A stretch of DNA of 13,619 bases from Candidatus Brocadiaceae bacterium (GTDB lineage Bacteria > Planctomycetota > Brocadiia > SM23-32). The stretch is taken from the NCBI GenBank assembly GCA_030615435.1, contig JAUWZH010000041.1, positions 1 through 13,619 of the forward strand, given 5' to 3'. The position numbers and the translations under genes were made by a program. The notes under the pieces were generated by a model that ran no database searches, was not told the DNA's origin, and saw only the letters and a list, made by a program, of their open reading frames with translations. This document shows positions 6,638 to 13,575 of this stretch, one piece after another (position 1 is the first letter of the stretch; each line of letters starts with the position of its first letter).

Positions 6638-7703
6638 GCTCCACGCGCTCTTTCTTCACTTCCGAAAGCACCCTTCTCAGGTCAATTGCGCCCGGGCACG
6701 TCTGCCCGCACCGGCCGCAGCCGACGCAACCGAGAACGCCCCAGTTGACGAGGTCATACCAGAACTTGTGAGCGAATCTGTGCTGGAACTTGCTCATGTG
6801 CTCACGCCTCGGATCGGGCTTGGTCGCTCCAGGAGGGCCGGCCATCACCGCATATCCGCTGAATTGACAGCTATCCCAGGCCCGCACGCGTTCGTAGGCG
6901 CCAGGAGCACGCTCCCCGTCGTAAAGCAGGAAGCAATAGCAGGTGGGACAGACGGCCGTGCATCCGCCGCACTGCACACAGCCGCTCAGCTCATAGCGCC
7001 AGAACATGCCCTCGACCGACTGCGGCAGGTCCTCCTGGAAGTCCTCCGGGAACGTGTATTCGCGGTTCTGCTGGCGGAGCTGCTCAGCAGTCTCCTGCCT
7101 CATCTGTCTCATCTGTTCCAGGTGGGCAGGAGTGGCCTCCGAGAAAAGCCTCTGGTTCTTTTCGAGCAGTTCGGAGCCTTTCTTGCTGCCGGCGGCCGCT
7201 ACATATCCGCTCTCAACCGGCGAGAGGTTCACGTCGAAGAGTTCTTCTGGATAAGCATTCCCGCCCAGCAGATCGCAGAAGCACGTAGGGGCGGCTTCAG
7301 CACAATCCACCGAGATGACGATGGTGTTTTCTCGCCTGACACGATAGAAGGATTCGGGAGGCTCATTCAACATGACGGCATCGAGGTAGGCCAGCGCGCG
7401 GCATCCGCAACCCCTGACCCCCACCAGGGCAACGGTGCTGTCGGCCGCCTCTTGAAGCGGATCTTTTTGCTCGCCCTCCCCGTATCGGGCCACCAGTTCC
7501 CGCGCAGGGAGGAGCACGCTCTTGAAAGAATTCAGCGGCCTCGCAGAGCGCAGCCCGCCGGCTATCTGCTCCACGGCCACATCATCAACCGACTTCCAGA
7601 GCGCGGTTCCGTCAATGAGGGCGTTGGCGAACTTCCTGGCAGTCTCAAGGCACGCCAGAAAGCTTCCCAACATGTTTTCAGCTAAGAACTTCGGCTCCGC
7701 CAT
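6630..7703 (-). CDS. HydB/AsrA-like iron-sulfur subunit (sulfhydrogenase beta family, 4Fe-4S dicluster)
   Basis: 357 residues. It is the first gene of the hydrogenase operon. Seen: an N-terminal domain with GVRGCGCRALAYLDAVML (95-112), matching the GVRPCDxRAL signature of this family, and CFCDLLG (141-147). Two ferredoxin cluster sites follow: C242-C245-C248-C252 and C326-C329-C332-C336, with a CYC at 255-257 after the first. In Pyrococcus sulfhydrogenases and anaerobic sulfite reductase this subunit relays electrons between the FAD subunit and the catalytic core. Here it is followed at once by the FAD subunit, as in those operons. The start is taken at ATG 7701-7703, with a weak GGA eight bases upstream; an in-frame ATG at 7713-7715 would add four residues. 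AsrA is unlikely because no sulfite reductase (AsrC) gene follows. Confidence 0.88.
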   Translation of the reverse strand: MAEPKFLAENMLGSFLACLETARKFANALIDGTALWKSVDDVAVEQIAGGLRSARPLNSFKSVLLPARELVARYGEGEQKDPLQEAADSTVALVGVRGCGCRALAYLDAVMLNEPPESFYRVRRENTIVISVDCAEAAPTCFCDLLGGNAYPEELFDVNLSPVESGYVAAAGSKKGSELLEKNQRLFSEATPAHLEQMRQMRQETAEQLRQQNREYTFPEDFQEDLPQSVEGMFWRYELSGCVQCGGCTAVCPTCYCFLLYDGERAPGAYERVRAWDSCQFSGYAVMAGPPGATKPDPRREHMSKFQHRFAHKFWYDLVNWGVLGCVGCGRCGQTCPGAIDLRRVLSEVKKERVEHG

Positions 7704-7721
7704 TGTGCATTCCATGCGCCG

Positions 7722-7745
7722 AAAAACGCCGGTTCAGGCAACCGG
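7722..7745 (-). terminator. Terminator-like hairpin in the leader of the hydrogenase operon (possible attenuator)
   Basis: On the minus strand CCGGTT pairs with AACCGG across a five-base loop (plus positions 7740-7745 and 7729-7734). Two bases later comes a run of five T (7726-7722). It lies about 20 bases before the first start codon and about 110 bases after the predicted transcription start, so it would interrupt the operon's own mRNA. A short open frame through the leader has its TGA inside the hairpin loop. The stem is only six base pairs, so termination may be weak. Function is inferred. Confidence 0.4.
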
Positions 7746-7865
7746 GCACTTCTCCTGGAGCTGTTCTGAAGCCGCGGCGAAAACGACGCGTCGCAAGCAG
7801 CACAACCTCCCGCCGAGCGCCACGTACACCGCGCCCTTTCTCACTGTTGACAAAATAGACCCGCA

Positions 7866-7894
7866 ATTTTAGAGGCCGGCACTCAGCCTGTCAA
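7866..7894 (-). promoter_or_regulatory. Sigma70-type promoter for the hydrogenase operon
   Basis: The minus strand reads TTGACA (7894-7889), a 17-base spacer, then TAAAAT (7871-7866). This is a perfect -35 box, optimal spacing and a five-of-six -10 box. The predicted start of transcription is near 7859, leaving a leader of about 155 bases before the HydB-like gene. The position upstream of the first gene of a co-directional operon supports it. Confidence 0.7.
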
Positions 7895-7897
7895 GGG

Positions 7898-7907
7898 AAT
7901 CCGGATT
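7898..7907. promoter_or_regulatory. 10-bp palindrome beside the hydrogenase -35 box (candidate operator)
   Basis: AATCCGGATT is a perfect palindrome flanked by GGG and, two bases further on the other side, CCC. It lies three bases upstream of the -35 box, centred about 44 bases before the predicted transcription start, a position typical for activators that contact RNA polymerase. A 10-bp palindrome can occur by chance in a region of this size, so this is only a candidate site. Confidence 0.22.
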
Positions 7908-8001
7908 TTCCCCCCGTTTTCCACCCATCACAGCGCACGGCGCCACGCTGATCCCGCCGATAAGATGCGCGCGAGCCGGGGACCTGGCCGCAGTGGGCCA
8001 C

Positions 8002-8031
8002 TTGACAGGCGGCTAATCCCAGGGGTAGACT
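8002..8031 (+). promoter_or_regulatory. Sigma70-type promoter for ilvD
   Basis: TTGACA (8002-8007), an 18-base spacer and TAGACT (8026-8031) lie about 50 bases upstream of the ilvD start. The -35 box is perfect and the -10 box is four of six. The -35 region of this promoter and of the divergent hydrogenase promoter share the 10-mer CTTGACAGGC. Confidence 0.55.
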
Positions 8032-8071
8032 CGCCCCGTCTTGCCCGGGAGAAACAACACTGTTGCCCAAT

Positions 8072-8075
8072 GAGG
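8072..8075 (+). promoter_or_regulatory. Ribosome-binding site that fixes the ilvD start at 8084
   Basis: GAGG lies eight bases before ATG 8084. An upstream in-frame TTG at 8063 would place this site inside the coding region and has only a more distant GGGAG. Family members also begin close to a xxxRSDxxxxG stretch, which follows directly after ATG 8084. Confidence 0.6.
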
Positions 8076-8083
8076 TGCCGACT

Positions 8084-9769
8084 ATGGACCTGAGAAGCGA
8101 CATGGCGACCAGGGGTGTGGAACGGGCGCCCTCTCGCGCCCTGCTGTATGCCACGGGGGCCTATTCGCCCCGTCAACTCGGCAAGCCGATGATCGGCATC
8201 GCCACTTCCTTCACGGACCTGATTCCTGGCCACTGCAACATGAGGCCGCTGGAGCGTGCCATCGAGCGGGGCGTGGCGGCCGGGGGGGGAGTGGGCTTCC
8301 TGTTCGGGGTGCCCGGCATCTGCGACGGCATCGCGATGGGCCACCTCGGCATGCACTACTCGCTGCCCTCCCGCGAACTCATCGCGGACATCATCGAGAG
8401 CGTCGCCGAGGCCCACAGGCTCGACGGGCTGGTGCTCTTGACCAACTGCGACAAGATCACGCCGGGCATGCTGATGGGCATCGCGCGGCTCGACATCCCG
8501 GGCATCGTAGTCACGGCCGGCCCGATGCTGAGCGGGTACTGGCGGAAGAAAGGCGAAGAACAGCCCGTGCGCCTTTCGCTCGTGCGCGACACGTTCGAGG
8601 CAGTGGGCCGATACAAGGCCGGCGAGATAGACGAGGAGGAACTGTCGAACCTCGAGGCGCGCGCCTGCCCGGGCCCGGGGTCGTGCCAGGGCCTCTACAC
8701 GGCGAACACCATGGCCTGCGCCGCGGAGGCGATGGGCATGTCGCTGCCCGGATGTGCGGCCATGCCCGCGGTGGAAAGCGCCAAGCTTCACCTGGCCTTC
8801 GAGAGCGGAGAGCGCGTCGTGCAGCTCGTCTGGGAAGGGGTCACCTCGCGACGGATCATCACCGAGGGCAGCCTCCGCAACGCCATCGTGGTGGACATGG
8901 CCCTGGGCGGCTCGACAAATACCTGCCTCCACATCCCCGCCATCGCACACGAGGCGGGGGTGGACCTGCCGCTGGAGGCCTTCGATGAGGTGAGCCGGCG
9001 CGTGCCGCATATCGCCAACCTCCGCCCCAGCGGCGACGCATTCATGGAGGACCTTTACCACGCCGGCGGCGTCCCTGCCGTGCTGAAGAGGTTGAGGGAC
9101 GACATCGAGGACCTGCCCACGGTGAGCGGCATCTCCACGGGAAGAATCGCTGAGGCCGCCCGGGTGTATGACGAGGAGGTGATCCGCCCGCGCGAGAACC
9201 CCTACCATCCGCAGGGCGGCGTGGCGGTTCTGAAGGGCAACCTCGCCCCAGACGGCGCGGTGGTCAAACAGAGCGCGGTGAAGCAGGAGGCGATGTGCTT
9301 CAGGGGGCCGGCGCGCTGTTTCGAGAGCGAAGATGGTGCAATGCGCGCCATCCTCGACGGAAAGATCGGTGCAGGTGAGGTCATCCTCATCCGCTACGAA
9401 GGCCCGAAGGGCGGCCCTGGCATGAGGGAGATGCTCAACCCGACCTCGGCACTCGTCGGCATGGGACTGGGCAACGCGTGCGCGCTCATTACTGACGGGC
9501 GCTTCAGCGGAGGCACGAGAGGACCGTGCATCGGCCACGTGAGTCCCGAGGCGATGGCCGGCGGCCCGATCGCCCTCGTCCGGGACGGGGACACCATCGA
9601 AATAGACATCCCCGCGCGCAATCTGAACGTGCTCGTGGAGCAGGCGGAGCTGGAGCGCCGCCGTGCGCAATGGTCTCCGCCCGAACCCAAGATTACGAAA
9701 GGCTACCTCGCCCGCTACGCGGAGCTGGTCACAAGCGCCGCAACGGGGGCCGTCTACCGGTCGCCATAG
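8084..9769 (+). CDS. ilvD: Dihydroxy-acid dehydratase (IlvD/Edd family)
   Basis: 561 residues, the normal length. It dehydrates 2,3-dihydroxy-3-methyl acids to 2-keto acids in valine, leucine and isoleucine synthesis, in the cytoplasm, using an Fe-S cluster and Mg2+. Seen: RSDMATRGVERAPSRALLYATG near the start; CDGIAMGHLGMHYSLPSREL (80-99); LLTNCDKITPGMLMG (118-132), with C122 and the lysine that is carbamylated in family structures; CPGPGSCQGLYTANTMA (195-211); GGSTNTCLHIPAIAHEAG; and the C-terminal GLGNACALITDGRFSGGTRG with GHVSPEAMAGGPIALVRDGD. The first cluster-cysteine motif reads IPGHCNMR (C51), slightly unlike the common PCN form. Sugar-acid dehydratases of the same family are the main alternative, but the overall motifs favour IlvD. 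It is a single-gene unit with its own promoter, divergent from the hydrogenase operon. It ends in TAG; no clear terminator is visible in 9770-9896. Confidence 0.93.
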   Translation: MDLRSDMATRGVERAPSRALLYATGAYSPRQLGKPMIGIATSFTDLIPGHCNMRPLERAIERGVAAGGGVGFLFGVPGICDGIAMGHLGMHYSLPSRELIADIIESVAEAHRLDGLVLLTNCDKITPGMLMGIARLDIPGIVVTAGPMLSGYWRKKGEEQPVRLSLVRDTFEAVGRYKAGEIDEEELSNLEARACPGPGSCQGLYTANTMACAAEAMGMSLPGCAAMPAVESAKLHLAFESGERVVQLVWEGVTSRRIITEGSLRNAIVVDMALGGSTNTCLHIPAIAHEAGVDLPLEAFDEVSRRVPHIANLRPSGDAFMEDLYHAGGVPAVLKRLRDDIEDLPTVSGISTGRIAEAARVYDEEVIRPRENPYHPQGGVAVLKGNLAPDGAVVKQSAVKQEAMCFRGPARCFESEDGAMRAILDGKIGAGEVILIRYEGPKGGPGMREMLNPTSALVGMGLGNACALITDGRFSGGTRGPCIGHVSPEAMAGGPIALVRDGDTIEIDIPARNLNVLVEQAELERRRAQWSPPEPKITKGYLARYAELVTSAATGAVYRSP

Positions 9770-9896
9770 AAGCGCAGGGGCGATCAGTGCCTGAAGATGG
9801 AAGGGCCTCGCATGAGGAGCCCGAACCGAAAGCGAGCCGCCAGCGGAAAGCGCCGAGACGCCGTCCCCGGCACTCGCCGCTTGCCGGCCGGTCCCG

Positions 9897-11009
9897 TCAG
9901 TCCTCGGCTTCTTCGTGCTTCTCCTCGGCTTCGAAGCGTTTGAGGCCGGCCTCCTCTTCCCGTCTCTTGATGCTCTCTTCCAGGGTTCGCACCACCTCGC
10001 CGGGCAGCCTCTCCTTGAGCCTCTCAATCACCTGGAGCGGGAACCCTGCCCGCCCGGAGAAGATGTCCACCAGGGCCGCTTCCCTTGCCTCGTCGAAACT
10101 CACCTTCTGGCGCAGGGTGTCGGCCTGCTGCCTCATGTCCCACTGCCGGACAACCGCTCTGGCTTTCTCGTAGAGCTGCTGCGCACGCACGTCGTACCCT
10201 GCACCGAGGTAGAAATAGCTCTGTGCGATCAGGGCCCGGACGACATTCCGGCAGCGGCGGGAACCGAGACTCCCAATGTACTGGTCGAGGGCTTCGCGGA
10301 TGAACTGCTCGTAAGGCAACTTATACTTGGGCCAGGGATACTTCTGGCCAAGGCGCTCGTAATAGCGCCGGGACTTGTTGAGGTCGCCCATGTAGAAAAA
10401 CTCGATGCTCGTGTTTTTGAGGAAGTTCTCGTAAGCCGAACGCACCCCCCTCCAAAAGGGACCGGTTGTATCCCCGTATCTGTCGTATACGTCCTCAAAC
10501 AGCTCGATCATGGCATCCGCAAAGCGATAATCCGGCCCCACCATGGGCAGTATCCGTCCCCTGGCGTCGTAAAGCAAACGGCCGCGGCTGACCAGGTTCT
10601 GCAAAGCGCCGTACAGGACCCGATCGTAGTTGACGTCATGGTAGACATAATCCATACCTTTGGCCCAGCGGTCGTCGTCGTGCGCTTCCAGGCCGCGCTG
10701 CACCCGGGCCTCGTTCAAGCGCCTCTTGTAAGCCTGTGTGACCACCAATCCCTCAGAAGCCCAGTAAATCGCGTGCGGGTGGGGACCGCGCCAGTCGAGG
10801 GGGCCAAATCTCTCCATCAGGGCTATCATCTTGCGGGGGTCAAGATGCATCTTTTCCAGCCGCCTGGCCCGGGCGAAGGCTGCAATCTTCTTTACCTCGT
10901 CCTGGAACCGCTCGCCCTCCATGAGCTCACGAGCGCCTTCAGGAATCGCCTCCGGCCTGCGCACCCAACTGAAGAACCTCAGAAACCCGTCGTCGGGATT
11001 TTCACGCAA
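9897..11009 (-). CDS. Helical-repeat protein of unknown function, apparent C-terminal part of an interrupted gene
   Basis: 370 residues if translation begins at TTG 11007-11009, but the frame is open back to the TAG at 11055-11057. The 15 codons in between (VSRFYELCRDEGFDP) look coding, and no ATG or GTG is available there. Seen: GPLDWRGPHPHAIYWASEGL near residues 70-89, then helical segments resembling tetratricopeptide repeats (FYMGDLNKSRRYYERLGQKYPWPKYK; AQSYFYLGAGYDVRAQQLYEKARAVV). The tail is strongly charged (EEEAGLKRFEAEEKHEEAED). There is no membrane segment of its own. I recall planctomycete-type proteins in which this part and the preceding 207-residue frame form one chain, so this is probably its C-terminal two thirds. 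The function of that family is unknown to me; position after an ABC permease suggests a cell-envelope role. Confidence 0.65.
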   Translation of the reverse strand: MRENPDDGFLRFFSWVRRPEAIPEGARELMEGERFQDEVKKIAAFARARRLEKMHLDPRKMIALMERFGPLDWRGPHPHAIYWASEGLVVTQAYKRRLNEARVQRGLEAHDDDRWAKGMDYVYHDVNYDRVLYGALQNLVSRGRLLYDARGRILPMVGPDYRFADAMIELFEDVYDRYGDTTGPFWRGVRSAYENFLKNTSIEFFYMGDLNKSRRYYERLGQKYPWPKYKLPYEQFIREALDQYIGSLGSRRCRNVVRALIAQSYFYLGAGYDVRAQQLYEKARAVVRQWDMRQQADTLRQKVSFDEAREAALVDIFSGRAGFPLQVIERLKERLPGEVVRTLEESIKRREEEAGLKRFEAEEKHEEAED

Positions 11010-11054
11010 GGGGTCAAAGCCTTCGTCACGGCATAGCTCGTAGAACCTACTTAC

Positions 11055-11678
11055 CTATTCATCCTCCAGGAGGTCTTGCTTTATGGCAGGGGCGCCGGCA
11101 AACTCGCGCAGATCTTCCACCGAGCCGCCCCCGCCCAGCACTTCATGCATCTCCAGGGCCAGTTCCTGCTTGTACCAGGCGTGGGCCTCGTCGAGATCTT
11201 CACCGACCTTGTGCACGTAGAGCCAGCCCAGCAGGAAGTAGAGCTGTGGCACCGTGGGGTTATTGGGAATGCCCTGGTCGCGGAGCAACTCGATGCCCTT
11301 CTTCACCCAGGGCCACCGTTCCTCCAGCCGCGGGATGTGCACCGATACGTTGTAGGCGAGGTTCCAGGAGTTGAAGTCCCAGACCTTGGGGAAACGGGGC
11401 TCCAGCTTGCAGGCGAGGTCCGCCAACTGGACGAGCTCGAAGAACTTGCCGTCGTTCTTGAGGTCCTCCATCCTTATCCAGATCACGTCCACCAGGATGC
11501 CCCGGAAAGCCCCTAGCGCCGTGGTGGCGAGCACAATGGCAGGGCTTGCGCCCTCGAGGGGCTCATTGGTCAGGTCGTAACGTACCTGGGCCCGGTGCAG
11601 CGGCCCGATGAGGCTGCCGGAAACAGCCAGGAGGGCCGCCATCAGACAGAACATGATGACCCTTCGCAGTCTTCTCAT
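11055..11678 (-). CDS. Membrane-anchored helical-repeat protein, N-terminal part, cut by an in-frame TAG
   Basis: 207 residues. Seen: a basic start (MRRLRR) and one hydrophobic segment (about 7-26), acting as a signal anchor or signal peptide, then YDLTNEPLEGASP, a hydrophobic stretch (ASPAIVLATTALGAFRGILVDVIWIR) and helical repeats (FFELVQLADLACKLEPRFPKVWDFNSWNLAYNVSV; ERWPWVKKGIELLRDQGIPNNPTVPQLYFLLGWLYVHKVG). These resemble TPR units. The TAG stop is followed in the same frame by further coding-like sequence into the next ORF, so the intact protein would be about 593 residues. It starts 21 bases after the ABC permease stop; an AAGGAG overlaps that stop. No enzymatic motif is visible. The export anchor and operon place it at the membrane beside the permease. 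Confidence 0.8.
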   Translation of the reverse strand: MRRLRRVIMFCLMAALLAVSGSLIGPLHRAQVRYDLTNEPLEGASPAIVLATTALGAFRGILVDVIWIRMEDLKNDGKFFELVQLADLACKLEPRFPKVWDFNSWNLAYNVSVHIPRLEERWPWVKKGIELLRDQGIPNNPTVPQLYFLLGWLYVHKVGEDLDEAHAWYKQELALEMHEVLGGGGSVEDLREFAGAPAIKQDLLEDE

Positions 11679-11699
11679 CGTCGCGCTTCGGCACTCCTT

Positions 11700-13457
11700 C
11701 TAAGCAATCACCCTGGCCAGTTCGCGCCTGCCGTAGAAATAGATGCCCAGCAGCATTGCAGCAGTCCCCTTCACGAAGCACATCAGGGCCGCAGCCTCTG
11801 CCACGAATCCCCAACTAACAATCCTCCCGTTCACGAGCTCCCCCAGAGGGCTGTAGCGCTTCAACTGTGGGAAAACCAGAATGATCCCGCGCGAGAAGAA
11901 GTGGAGAAATTGCCCCACAAATACCCTGACCTGATGTGAGAACCCCACATGCAGCGCCTCGTCGGTTCCTTCCACTATCGTGGACATGTGGATCCCTGAC
12001 ACCCAGGGGCCGATCAATCCCACGATCAGTATGGTCGCCACCAGAAAACTCGCCACCGGAAACGACAGGGCCGAGCCGGCCATCAGCGCCAGGGCGGCCA
12101 GCAGCGTGATGTGGCACAGGATGATGAGCTGGGAACGGTAGTAGTTGGGGAAGAACCCCTCGGTGCCTTGCAGCACCTCTATGCCCCCTTCCGGGTCGAA
12201 TTGAATGTCGGTGTTCGGCTCAAGGTTCTGGTAGGCCAGGAGGAGGGTCCCGGTGGGCTCAACGACCCAACCGGGCACGGCAATCTCCTGGAACCCCTCG
12301 GTCACCCACGTGCCCGGCCGGCGGTAGACTGGCCGCGGCTGCGGTTCACCCCCGCTGCTCTCCGCTTTATCGCTCTGTTCCGCCACCCTGTAGAACCACC
12401 ACACGCCCCGCGCGCGTTTGTCCATTCCCAAATTGGTGCGAAGGGGTTCGAAACGCAGGTAGACCGGCTCTTCGGAACCAGCCCTCAGTCCCCGAACGGC
12501 CCAGCCCAGTGATCCCATGGACCTCACGGTAAACAGGTGCTTCTGAAAGCGCCGGGTGAGCGCCTCCCGCCTGCCGCCCCTGAGGCTGGGCCTCCAGGTC
12601 CCGCCCTGCTCGTTGAATTTCTGGACCTCTTTGTCCACCAACTTCTTCACGTCGGGAAGGGGGGGACGGAAGGAGCGGCGGGCCACCAGCACCTCCTCGC
12701 GGACCTCCTTCAACATGTCCTCGCGCTTCCTCTCCTCCCACTGCGGCAGGTGAGAGAAGTCCCGCTCGCGCACCATGTAACGCACGAGGCCGTAAACCGC
12801 CCCCGCCATCAGAAACAGCAGGGCCGAGCACATGATCACCACCCCCATCAGCTTCCCCAGCACAAACTGCCACCGCGCCAGAGGCTTGGTGTCGGTGATC
12901 TGCACGTGTTTTCTCTCTATCTCGCTGCAAATTGAAGCGGTGCATACGAAAACGGCAAGCACCGCCAGCAGCACCCCGGCGAGGGTCAAGGAGTAACTGA
13001 TGACGATCTGCACCTGGCTCTTGAAGTTGCCCTCGGTCTTCAGGATGAAGGGCAGGGAAGGCATGAGCACCACGAAGAACAGCAACAGCACGACGACGAC
13101 CTTGCGGTGGAGGGCTTCCACGATCATCTTGCGGGCCACGGCCCAGATGTGCGTCCAGGACCGCAGCACAACCACAGCAATTGCCCCGGTGCCAAGCAGG
13201 CAGACCACTGTGCTCACGGCGGGCCACGGATCGGCGCGAACCGCCTCCCAAAACTCGCCCGGGCCGGCCGACAGGGAGGAAGCCAGCCGCGCCACCACGC
13301 CCGCCAAGAGATAAAAAAGCGGCGCCAGCGAGACCAAAAAGAGGGCAAACAACACCTCGGGGGCCCATCGCACGAGCTGGTCCCATCCCCGGCCCAGAGC
13401 CGTTACCAGAGCCGAAGGACGCAACGCACCGACCACTCTATCTATGATCCGCATCAT
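11700..13457 (-). CDS. ABC-2-type transporter permease with a large loop between its membrane halves
   Basis: 585 residues from ATG 13455-13457, with GAGG twelve bases upstream; an ATG at 13527-13529 would add 24 residues but has no binding site. Seen: hydrophobic segments near 32-57, 79-100, 119-138, 148-175, 198-226, 441-465, 467-485 and about 550-575. Between the third and fifth sits ICSEIERKHVQITDTKPLARWQFVLGKLMG, the ABC-2 permease signature (acidic-basic box, 'L-x-K-P-x-x-R-W', 'GK-x-x-G'). A hydrophilic region of roughly 210 residues (about 230-440) with a charged, coiled-coil-like start (QWEERKREDMLKEVREEVLVARR) and beta-like segments lies between the two membrane halves. The partner ATPase is expected upstream, where an acidic gene tail is seen at the window edge. 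The substrate is unknown. It ends in TAG. Confidence 0.85.
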   Translation of the reverse strand: MMRIIDRVVGALRPSALVTALGRGWDQLVRWAPEVLFALFLVSLAPLFYLLAGVVARLASSLSAGPGEFWEAVRADPWPAVSTVVCLLGTGAIAVVVLRSWTHIWAVARKMIVEALHRKVVVVLLLFFVVLMPSLPFILKTEGNFKSQVQIVISYSLTLAGVLLAVLAVFVCTASICSEIERKHVQITDTKPLARWQFVLGKLMGVVIMCSALLFLMAGAVYGLVRYMVRERDFSHLPQWEERKREDMLKEVREEVLVARRSFRPPLPDVKKLVDKEVQKFNEQGGTWRPSLRGGRREALTRRFQKHLFTVRSMGSLGWAVRGLRAGSEEPVYLRFEPLRTNLGMDKRARGVWWFYRVAEQSDKAESSGGEPQPRPVYRRPGTWVTEGFQEIAVPGWVVEPTGTLLLAYQNLEPNTDIQFDPEGGIEVLQGTEGFFPNYYRSQLIILCHITLLAALALMAGSALSFPVASFLVATILIVGLIGPWVSGIHMSTIVEGTDEALHVGFSHQVRVFVGQFLHFFSRGIILVFPQLKRYSPLGELVNGRIVSWGFVAEAAALMCFVKGTAAMLLGIYFYGRRELARVIA

Positions 13458-13539
13458 TGTGAAAACAGGCCTCAGAGACAGGCGGTGAGCAGCGCGAAGG
13501 CGACACACGCTTCGTGTGCTCACCTGCATCTTCGCGAGA

Positions 13540-13573
13540 TGCCGCTAGCGAGTGCTCCAGCGCGCCAGCGGCA
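13540..13573. repeat. Inverted repeat between the right-edge gene and the ABC permease
   Basis: TGCCGCTAGCG (13540-13550) can pair with CGCCAGCGGCA (13563-13573): ten base pairs with one mismatch and a 12-base loop. A smaller hairpin, CACACG-CTT-CGTGTG, sits at 13504-13518. Neither is followed by a T run on the minus strand, so they are not clear terminators. They may be mRNA-stability or partial attenuation elements within the operon. Confidence 0.4.
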
Positions 13574-13575
13574 CC

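Noticed and set aside
6537..7685. A 382-codon plus-strand frame opposite the HydB-like gene
   Set aside because: The minus strand carries eight ferredoxin-cluster cysteines in correct spacing; the plus frame has no recognisable domain.
5816..7703. Anaerobic sulfite reductase asrAB
   Set aside because: The two proteins belong to the shared AsrA/HydB and AsrB/HydG families, but there is no AsrC sirohaem subunit and the genes are fused by overlap to a hydrogenase operon.
9770..9896. Terminator between the converging ilvD and repeat-protein genes
   Set aside because: No stem followed by a T run on either strand; the GC-rich spacer shows only weak, non-specific pairing.
7928..10027. A 699-codon open frame on the minus strand across ilvD
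   Set aside because: It is fully antisense to a clear IlvD protein and its product is rich in Arg, Ala, His and Asp without motifs. GC-rich third positions of ilvD keep the opposite strand open.
9915..11036. A 373-codon plus-strand frame opposite the helical-repeat gene
   Set aside because: The minus-strand product has coherent helical repeats and operon context; the plus frame looks like a mirror artefact.
9897..11678. Genome-wide reassignment of TAG to an amino acid
   Set aside because: TAG ends ilvD at the family's normal length and also ends the ABC permease and NuoH-like genes at sensible positions.
12436..12460. GGTTCGAAAC resembling a tRNA T-loop
   Set aside because: It lies inside the permease coding region, and no acceptor or anticodon stems can be drawn around it.
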